Below are positions 58,674 through 64,000 of a stretch of DNA of 64,000 nt, one piece after another. Positions within the stretch are counted from its first letter, which is position 1, and each line of letters starts with the position of its first letter. The position numbers and the translations under genes are program-made. Source of the stretch: JANRKF01 sp964518725 (GTDB lineage: Bacteria > Pseudomonadota > Alphaproteobacteria > Rickettsiales > SXRF01); assembly GCA_964518725.1 (NCBI GenBank), contig CAZFKP010000011.1, forward strand, positions 1-64,000. The letters are read 5' to 3'. A model generated the notes under the pieces. It made no database searches. It was not told where the DNA came from and worked only from the letters and a program-made list of their open reading frames with translations.

Positions 58674-58907
58674 ATGAAAACCCTGCCGCAAATCCTGAAG
58701 ACATGGCATCTGGAACGGCAGGTGTTGACGTCGCCGCCGATCAGGGACAAAAAAGAATACCAGCAAATCAAGCAACTGTTGGTGCGCTCGATGATCCGCG
58801 CCGAATATATCGAGGCACAGTCGATTATCAAAATCTCGCTGAACCCGAATGACACGCCCGGCAAAACCAACGTCGAACGGCTGGAAAAAATGAATATTAC
58901 ATGGTAG
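58674..58907 (+). CDS. Small unknown protein downstream of rpoD
   Basis: A 77-residue basic helical protein (LPQILKTWHLERQVLT, KKEYQQIKQLLVRSMIRAEYIEAQSIIKISL) ending NVERLEKMNITW. It starts 8 bases after rpoD and ends 10 bases before the NDUFA12 gene, so it is part of that transcript. Family not recognised. Confidence 0.6.
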   Translation: MKTLPQILKTWHLERQVLTSPPIRDKKEYQQIKQLLVRSMIRAEYIEAQSIIKISLNPNDTPGKTNVERLEKMNITW

Positions 58908-58917
58908 AACGGTTCCT

Positions 58918-59274
58918 ATGACAATCACCACCCGCATCCACACCTTTCTTAAAGGCAAGAAAATTGGCGAGGACACCTTCGGCAATTGCTATTTCACTGA
59001 GAAAAAAACACCCAAAAACCGTAAGGCCAAACGCTGGGTGATTTACAACGGCACCGCTGAACCAAGCAAAATCCCACCCGAGTGGCATGGCTGGATGCAT
59101 TACACGCTCGACGTGCCGCCATCACAGCGCTCGGTGCAACATCACGGGTGGGAGAAACCGCACCTGCCTAACCTGACCGGCACCAAAGGCGCATACCTGC
59201 CCCCCGGCAGCCTTGCCAAATCCGGCGAGCGTGCCCGCACTACCGCCGACTATGAGGCGTGGCAACCCAAGTGA
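58918..59274 (+). CDS. NADH:ubiquinone oxidoreductase accessory subunit, NDUFA12 family
   Basis: A 118-residue homologue of the mitochondrial complex I 17.2-kDa subunit, present in alphaproteobacteria. Seen: GEDTFGNCYFTEKKTPKNRKAKRWVIYNGTAEPSKIPPEWHGWMHYTLDVPP, with the GNxYYE-like and PPEWHGWLH-type motifs, and the C-terminal YEAWQP. It supports complex I assembly or stability. It is convergent with the prenyltransferase gene, one base apart. Confidence 0.93.
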   Translation: MTITTRIHTFLKGKKIGEDTFGNCYFTEKKTPKNRKAKRWVIYNGTAEPSKIPPEWHGWMHYTLDVPPSQRSVQHHGWEKPHLPNLTGTKGAYLPPGSLAKSGERARTTADYEAWQPK

Positions 59275-59275
59275 C

Positions 59276-60127
59276 TTAACGTAGCGCCCACAAGGTGCAA
59301 CCAAGCCATAGTGCCAGCGCCACCCACTGCCATTTATCATGGAGCAACACACTTTCCGGCTCACCCCCCTGCCCACCGACATAGATCGATTGCAGGTAAC
59401 GGAACAGCCCAAAGGCCACAAATGGCACCGTGTAGACGATATTGATATTGCCAAGGTCGCTGGCCGTTTCTGCCGTATAGATAGCGTAGGATACGAGCGC
59501 CGCCGCGCTGCAAATCGTTACCAGCCGGTCGAGAAATTCCCGGCTGTAGTGTTGCAGGTTTCTTTTCCTGGCAACATATCCTTCAACCCCCATTTCATGA
59601 TAGCGCTTACCAAACCCAAGGAACAACGCCAGCATAAAGGTGGTGAGGATAATCCACGGCGAAACCATTACCGACAGGGCGAGGCAGCCGACCAGCACCC
59701 GCATGACAAAAAAGCTGGCGATTAAAAACACGTCAAGCAGCCCATGGTGCTTGAGCTCCACTGTGTAGAAAATATTCAGCACCACATAGGCGGCAACGAC
59801 CATCGCGCAATCCCCCGGCAAGCGCTGCAACAACACCCCGGACAATACGGCACAAGCCACCGCCAACAGGCTGGCCGATGGCACGCTGACGACGCCCGCC
59901 GCCAACGGACGCAAACGTTTAACAGGATGGGTGGCATCTTCCGCACGATCAAGAATATCATTAAAAATATAGACCGCGCTGGCAGCCAACCCAAATGCCA
60001 TGGTTGCGTAGCATGTCAACTGCCACGCCGCCAGCGATTCAAACTGGCGCGAGAAGAAAATCGGCGCGATGACAAACCCATTTTTTATCCACTGCTTCGG
60101 GCGTAGCAGCCTAAGCATCGGCGACAT
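59276..60127 (-). CDS. UbiA-family polyprenyl-phosphate phosphoribosyltransferase
   Basis: A 283-residue membrane enzyme of the UbiA superfamily. LLRPKQWIKNGFVIAPIFF at the N-terminus and YIFNDILDRAEDATHPVKRLRPLAAG (the first Asp-rich motif with the KRxRPLAAG extension) are characteristic of decaprenyl-phosphate 5-phosphoribosyltransferases, which start synthesis of lipid-linked arabinose or ribose for envelope glycans. The second Asp-rich motif is replaced by GFGKRYHEM, also usual for that group. It follows the polytopic membrane protein gene with a 17-base overlap; DprE1/DprE2 partners are not in the window. ATG 60127 is one of three close starts. Confidence 0.85.
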   Translation of the reverse strand: MSPMLRLLRPKQWIKNGFVIAPIFFSRQFESLAAWQLTCYATMAFGLAASAVYIFNDILDRAEDATHPVKRLRPLAAGVVSVPSASLLAVACAVLSGVLLQRLPGDCAMVVAAYVVLNIFYTVELKHHGLLDVFLIASFFVMRVLVGCLALSVMVSPWIILTTFMLALFLGFGKRYHEMGVEGYVARKRNLQHYSREFLDRLVTICSAAALVSYAIYTAETASDLGNINIVYTVPFVAFGLFRYLQSIYVGGQGGEPESVLLHDKWQWVALALWLGCTLWALR

Positions 60128-61223
60128 AACCACCCTCCGGCCTTGTTATAGTGGATTGAAATAATGTCACCGAACCTATGCCAGTACCGGCGATCAGGGT
60201 GTGGGTCAGAAGCAGGATAAGCGGCCCATGCATATCGAAAAACACCCGGTATTCATGCGGATAGCCGTAGAGGAAATAAGCCAGATATAAAAGCGGCAAC
60301 ACCACCAGCGTGCGTTTGAGGAACTCTGGCTTTTCCTGCCACTGGTAAGTGAACATCAACCACATGACGGCAAACACCGCCATCTTGTAAAGGTTGGACT
60401 CCCCAAGCACATCGCGCGCCAGTACAATCGGCATGTTCTGCTCAAGGAAAAAGCCGGAATTGTTCATGAAATAAATACTGACAGAGATTTTAACCGACAG
60501 GTAAATCGCACATTGCAATGCCCAGAGAATCGCAAATTTCTTAGTCTCCAGCCTGTTCCAGTGCCAGACCGTAAAAAACACCAGGCTGAAAATGGCGGTT
60601 TCCTTATTGAGGCTTGCCATCAAAAAAATAAGCAGGTACATGCGAAAACGCTGCTTATAGATAAAATAGAAACAGGCCGTCGATAAGCATAGGCAGGGTA
60701 TGTCGTAGATATACTGCCATTGGTAGCCAAACGAGGTGAAGGCAAGGGTTCCGAATATCGGCGCGAACAACGCGATCGCCGGCTGGCTGGGAAACAATTC
60801 CTTTGCAAGGTAGTAAAGCCCGGCCATGTACCCGATCCAGAAGCCAATGATAAAAATACTGCCGACCAGCCGTTTATAATGGGTTACCTTAAGCGGAAAG
60901 GTTGGGTTGAGCCACGGCATATAGCGCTGTATCCAGAAAAGATCCTGCCGGAACCGGAAGCGCTCCATGCCTTCGTTCACATCGTCCCTGAATGCAGGCG
61001 GCGTGATCACATCTACCGACCGAATCAACAGCGGTACCAGCTGGCGGTAAATAAAGGGCTTGGCGGCATAACCGTCCACCATCGCATCAAACCGCGTGCG
61101 CGGATACTGATCCCCAAGCGACGAATTCTGGAAGAAATAGGAGATCGCATACGCGGTGCACATCACATAGACGCAGGCAAAAACGGCATAAATAAGTCGG
61201 CGTTGTGTTTTTCTATTGGGCAT
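60111..61223 (-). CDS. Polytopic membrane protein, possible GT-C glycosyltransferase
   Basis: A 370-residue integral membrane protein with eight to ten segments (YAVFACVYVMCTAYAISYFF, LVGSIFIIGFWIGYMAGLYYL, IALFAPIFGTLAFTSFGY, AVFAVMWLMFTYQW, TLVVLPLLYLAYFLYG). The first large loop contains FDAMVDGYAAKPFIYRQLVPLLI, placed where GT-C enzymes carry acidic catalytic residues. Co-transcription with a polyprenyl-phosphate-sugar enzyme suggests a transferase that uses that lipid donor; this is inference, and no family motif was recognised. Confidence 0.7.
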   Translation of the reverse strand: MPNRKTQRRLIYAVFACVYVMCTAYAISYFFQNSSLGDQYPRTRFDAMVDGYAAKPFIYRQLVPLLIRSVDVITPPAFRDDVNEGMERFRFRQDLFWIQRYMPWLNPTFPLKVTHYKRLVGSIFIIGFWIGYMAGLYYLAKELFPSQPAIALFAPIFGTLAFTSFGYQWQYIYDIPCLCLSTACFYFIYKQRFRMYLLIFLMASLNKETAIFSLVFFTVWHWNRLETKKFAILWALQCAIYLSVKISVSIYFMNNSGFFLEQNMPIVLARDVLGESNLYKMAVFAVMWLMFTYQWQEKPEFLKRTLVVLPLLYLAYFLYGYPHEYRVFFDMHGPLILLLTHTLIAGTGIGSVTLFQSTITRPEGGYVADA

Positions 61224-61276
61224 CGCGATGTTTTTTGTTAGTGTGCTCGCCGTAATCTATCCATATTGGAGTCATC

Positions 61277-61762
61277 ATGCAAAAGAATATCGTTGAAACA
61301 CTGATGGGTGCAGTCGTGTTGCTTACCGCCGCCGTGTTCCTTGTGCTCGCCTACCAGAAAAGCGACGTGCGTGTTGGCGAAGGCTACAGGATCAGCGCCA
61401 AGTTCGATAACGCTTCCGGGGTGAGCCTGGGCAGCGATGTGCGTGTTGGCGGCATCAAGGTGGGCGTGGTATCCGACCTTGGCCTTGATCCCGAAACCTA
61501 CCAGGCGCTGGTAACGATGCAGATTCGCTCCGCCACCAAATTGCCGAAGGACTCAAGCGCCGCTATCACCGGTGACGGCCTACTGGGTGGGAAATATGTA
61601 CAAATCGTACCGGGCGGCGATGATGCCCTGCTCGAAGCCGGCGGCACGATTGACTACACCCAATCTTCCGTCAACCTCGAAGAACTGATCGGAAAATTTG
61701 TGTTTAGCGGCGGCGGCGCCGATAAAAAAGACGGTGCTGCTGCCGGCGCAGCAAGCGAGTAG
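61277..61762 (+). CDS. mlaD: MlaD-type MCE protein (phospholipid trafficking)
   Basis: MlaD is the membrane-anchored lipid-binding ring of the Mla system that keeps outer-membrane asymmetry. The 161-residue protein has one N-terminal membrane segment (TLMGAVVLLTAAVFLVLAY) and an MCE domain (YRISAKFDNASGVSLGSDVRVGGIKVGVVSDLGL, ITGDGLLGGKYVQIVPGG), then a Gly/Ala tail. The usual MlaEF genes are not adjacent. It is followed by a DUF2155 gene two bases later, the common alphaproteobacterial order. Confidence 0.93.
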   Translation: MQKNIVETLMGAVVLLTAAVFLVLAYQKSDVRVGEGYRISAKFDNASGVSLGSDVRVGGIKVGVVSDLGLDPETYQALVTMQIRSATKLPKDSSAAITGDGLLGGKYVQIVPGGDDALLEAGGTIDYTQSSVNLEELIGKFVFSGGGADKKDGAAAGAASE

Positions 61763-61764
61763 CC

Positions 61765-62289
61765 GTGCGATCGATAGGGTTCGCCGCCTTGCTACTAGCC
61801 GGGATTATCAGCGCACCTGCTGCGTTCTGCCAGTCACAAGACCCGGTCTCAGCGCTGGATCAGTCGTTGCTCGATTCCGAGCCCGTGGAAGAAGATTCCC
61901 TAGAAGACACCCCGGCACCTCCGCCACCACCCGCCATTGAGAAGCCAGCCGCCGAGGTGATCGAGCCGATGCCGGAATACGACACGGCGCTGCTGCAGGG
62001 GCTTAAAAAAGTCACTGCCGAAACCATGGTGTTTGAAGCGCCGGTCAACACACCGATCAGCTTTGGCACCCTGACCATCACCGTCAAAAAATGTGTCAAA
62101 TCGCGCCCGGAAGAGCAGCCGGAAAACACAGCACTCATCCTTATCAAAGATCAGAAACCCGGTGAAGCACCCGCCACGATGTTTTCAGGCTGGATGTTTT
62201 CATCCAGCCCCGCCATCTCGGCATTGGAACATCCGGTCTACGACATTACGATGCTTGACTGCGTCATGAAAAAGAAACCCAAACCCTAA
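61765..62289 (+). CDS. DUF2155-domain secreted protein
   Basis: A 174-residue exported protein: signal peptide (FAALLLAGIISAPAAFC), an acidic and Pro-rich linker (residues 25-70), and a DUF2155 domain with LKKVTAETMVFEAPVNTPISFGTLTITVKKCVK and FSGWMFSSSPAISALEHPVYDITMLDC, two conserved Cys likely forming a disulfide. The start is GTG. Its conserved place after mlaD suggests an envelope role; mechanism unknown. The stop overlaps the convergent pyrD by 4 bases. Confidence 0.9.
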   Translation: MRSIGFAALLLAGIISAPAAFCQSQDPVSALDQSLLDSEPVEEDSLEDTPAPPPPPAIEKPAAEVIEPMPEYDTALLQGLKKVTAETMVFEAPVNTPISFGTLTITVKKCVKSRPEEQPENTALILIKDQKPGEAPATMFSGWMFSSSPAISALEHPVYDITMLDCVMKKKPKP

Positions 62290-63347
62290 CGTTGGTCAGC
62301 GCCAACCGCCTCACTAATTGATGAGAATCCATCGCGCTCCAACAGCGCGGGCAACCCAGTGACAATGGATTTCACCACGCCAAACCCTTGATACACCAGT
62401 GCTGTGTAAAGCTGCACCAGGCTGGCACCGGCACGTATTTTCTTGTACGCATCTGCCGCCGAACCAACTCCGCCAACACCGACCAGTGGAATACGCCCCT
62501 GTGTCAACTGGTACATGTGGGAAAGCACCTCAGTGGAAAGGGCGAAGAGCGGCGCACCACTCAACCCGCCCTGTTCGCCATGCAATCGGGATTTGAGCGT
62601 GCGCGGACGCCTGATGGTGGTATTGCTGATGATGATCCCGTCAATCGCAAGCTCAAGCGCCACCTCTGCGACATCTTGCAGATCCGGGTTATCGAGATCC
62701 GGCGCAATTTTCAACAGGAGCGGCACCATCCGCGCATATTGGGTTGCGAGCTGCGCTCGCGCCGCCATGAGGCTGGTGAGTAACTGGGTCAGCTGTTCGC
62801 GTTTCTGTAATGTCCGTAATCCCTGGGTATTGGGCGACGACACATTGATGGTAACATAATCAGCGTGTGGATAGACGCGCGTGAGCCCGGTGACATAATC
62901 GTGCACGGCGTCCTCCGCCTGCTTGTTCTTTCCGATATTCGCGCCAACGATTCCGGATGCCCCACGCGCCGCAAGACGCTGCACGAACGGATCAAGCCCG
63001 GCATTGTTAAACCCCAGCCGGTTGATCACCGCCGCATCTTTGTTTAAACGAAACATGCGCGGTGCCGGGTTGCCATCTTGTGCAAGCGGAGTAACGGTTC
63101 CCGCCTCGACAAACCCAAATCCCTGGCGGTGAAGCGGCGCCAACACCTCGGCATTCTTATCGAAGCCCGCCGCCAACCCAATCGGGTTCGGAAAATGAAG
63201 CCCCATGATGGTTTGCGCCAATCGCGGATCAGGTGTCAACCGTGCCGCCGGCAATACCCCATGCGCCAGCGCCCACAAGCCAAGCGCATGGGCGCGCTCA
63301 GGCGGCAGCGCATGGATCAGCGGTCGAATGATGCGGTAAGCACTCAT
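62286..63347 (-). CDS. pyrD: Dihydroorotate dehydrogenase (quinone), class 2
   Basis: PyrD oxidises dihydroorotate with quinone in pyrimidine synthesis. The 353-residue protein begins with the class 2 membrane-association helices (YRIIRPLIHALPPERAHALGLWALAHG), then FPNPIGLAAGFDKNAEVL, GFVEAGTVTPLAQDGNPAPRMFRL, the catalytic Ser region TINVSSPNTQGLRTLQ, VPLLLKIAPDLD and the FMN phosphate loop IPLVGVGGVGSAADAYKKI. Length and motifs are standard. Confidence 0.96.
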   Translation of the reverse strand: MSAYRIIRPLIHALPPERAHALGLWALAHGVLPAARLTPDPRLAQTIMGLHFPNPIGLAAGFDKNAEVLAPLHRQGFGFVEAGTVTPLAQDGNPAPRMFRLNKDAAVINRLGFNNAGLDPFVQRLAARGASGIVGANIGKNKQAEDAVHDYVTGLTRVYPHADYVTINVSSPNTQGLRTLQKREQLTQLLTSLMAARAQLATQYARMVPLLLKIAPDLDNPDLQDVAEVALELAIDGIIISNTTIRRPRTLKSRLHGEQGGLSGAPLFALSTEVLSHMYQLTQGRIPLVGVGGVGSAADAYKKIRAGASLVQLYTALVYQGFGVVKSIVTGLPALLERDGFSSISEAVGADQR

Positions 63348-63360
63348 GGTGCACCACTAT

Positions 63361-63642
63361 TTAGCGCATCCCATCGTAAACATAAAGCAAGAGTTTGTGG
63401 CGTTCGTCAGAAGATGGGGGGGTGACCTGGGTCAGTGACTTATCCTGTTTGCCTGCACGGGGCTTCTGCACGGTCGCCGACTTCATCGGATAAAAATTCT
63501 GGGGCACCGAACGCGAAACAACCGCATGCTTGCGCGGCGGCAATTTCATAAACACACTCTCAGAAGCCGTTGCGTGCGTGCACCAACCGAACACACACAG
63601 CAGGAATAATCCTCTGCAATATCTGCTTGTATTCATAGCCAT
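63361..63642 (-). CDS. Small secreted protein, unknown function
   Basis: A 93-residue protein with a likely signal peptide (CRGLFLLCVFGWCTHATAS) and a basic mature part (MKLPPRKHAVVSRSVPQNFYPM, then KPRAGKQDKSLTQV) ending LLLYVYDGMR. No family recognised. It is 13 bases upstream of pyrD in the same direction. The start could be 63660, 63642 or 63636; the last two give a tidier signal peptide. Confidence 0.5.
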   Translation of the reverse strand: MAMNTSRYCRGLFLLCVFGWCTHATASESVFMKLPPRKHAVVSRSVPQNFYPMKSATVQKPRAGKQDKSLTQVTPPSSDERHKLLLYVYDGMR

Positions 63643-63791
63643 CAGATTTTTACCACACATGTTGTTTTCGTTGCGATGCCAGACGCGGCGATAAAATTTG
63701 TAGCAAACCTCGTGCCAACGATTTTTCTGCGTGCAACATCGCTTTTTTTAATGCAAAATCCGATAGGCACTCTACAATTGCTGACGAAGTA

Positions 63792-64000
63792 ATGAAGGTT
63801 TGCATGAAGCGACATTTGAGGAACAATTCCGCCGCCTTTCTTTTCGCCGCCGTATACGTGGCGGCGGTGGCGCTGCCCCCCCCGCTCCACGCAAGCGAGT
63901 ACACGATTAGCGAAGCCGCTTCCGTCGCCCAGCCGGTGACGCTTATCCCGCGCCCACCTGCCAATAGCGGCCCGCTCCGGGTAGTCATCCCCAACATCAA
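63792..64000 (+). CDS. Secreted protein, N-terminal part only (runs off right edge)
   Basis: The frame is open from ATG 63792 (second ATG at 63804) to the window end. The N-terminus KRHLRNNSAAFLFAAVYVAAVALP then PPLHASEYT is a Sec signal peptide with a likely cleavage after HAS or nearby. The visible mature part (YTISEAASVAQPVTLIPRPP, then GPLRVVIPNI) suggests an extracytoplasmic domain, too short to name. It is divergent from the small secreted gene at 63361. Confidence 0.6.
   Translation, partial: MKVCMKRHLRNNSAAFLFAAVYVAAVALPPPLHASEYTISEAASVAQPVTLIPRPPANSGPLRVVIPNI

Noticed and set aside
1..64000. CRISPR arrays, rRNA genes, transposases or complete prophage
   Set aside because: None were seen on either strand; the only mobile-element signs are the tRNA island and the palindromic repeats.

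Overview
The window is chromosomal DNA of an alphaproteobacterium, probably a metagenome-assembled draft because a run of 10 N sits inside rpoD. The assignment rests on gene content and order: dnaG next to rpoD, an NDUFA12-type complex I accessory gene, mlaD followed by a DUF2155 gene, Coq7-type ubiquinone synthesis, a DUF6898-like gene before a class A penicillin-binding protein, xerD divergent from aroK-aroB, and a DivIC-pdhABC block. A Rhodospirillales- or Micavibrio-like lineage is my guess; the sequence alone does not settle it.

Layout. 1-7.8 kb (minus strand): a tightly overlapping central-carbon operon, tkt-gap-pgk-fba-thiE-efp-suhB, followed by a truncated secreted protein. 7.9-11.3 kb: two unknown genes, tRNA-Ala with its own promoter, homoserine dehydrogenase and GlpX-type fructose bisphosphatase. 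11.3-18.2 kb: a lone type IV prepilin, a DivIC/FtsB-like gene, and a pyruvate dehydrogenase cluster interleaved with four unrecognised or tiny genes. 18.2-24.6 kb: PII protein, nitronate monooxygenase, a secretin/ABC-type membrane protein/helical-repeat cluster, coq7 and dsbB.

24.8-31.1 kb is the accessory part of the window. A tRNA-Leu(CAA) gene is cut in its anticodon loop: the 5' half lies at 24835-24873 and the matching 3' half at 31064-31120. The roughly 6.2 kb between them holds an intact substitute tRNA-Leu(CAA), a candidate PD-(D/E)XK nuclease, an array of inverted repeats, and a zinc-limitation module. That module is a Zur-type repressor, an ABC ATPase, a His-rich permease and a DUF3299 protein on one strand, and a small membrane protein plus an unrecognised His-rich protein on the other, around two identical operators. 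No integrase is visible.

31.2-41.7 kb: a methyltransferase, a B12-dependent ribonucleotide reductase, TrhO, the riboflavin/NusB/ThiL operon (ThiL carries an in-frame palindromic element) and an AlaC-like aminotransferase. 41.7-47.5 kb: a lipoprotein, PHA synthase co-transcribed with arsenate reductase, an aquaporin and a bile-acid/Acr3-superfamily transporter, then XerD. 47.5-58.7 kb: aroK-aroB-CorC-like gene, PBP1A, a YgjP-type metalloprotein, dnaG, an unknown gene and rpoD with the N gap. 58.7-64 kb: NDUFA12, a polyprenyl-phosphate phosphoribosyltransferase with a polytopic partner, mlaD, DUF2155, pyrD, and two small or truncated secreted proteins.

Most of the window is housekeeping. The points worth following are the tRNA-split zinc island, palindromic sequence inside thiL and perhaps thiE, a non-lysine tip in EF-P, and signs that the rpoD scaffold join links two non-identical sequences.
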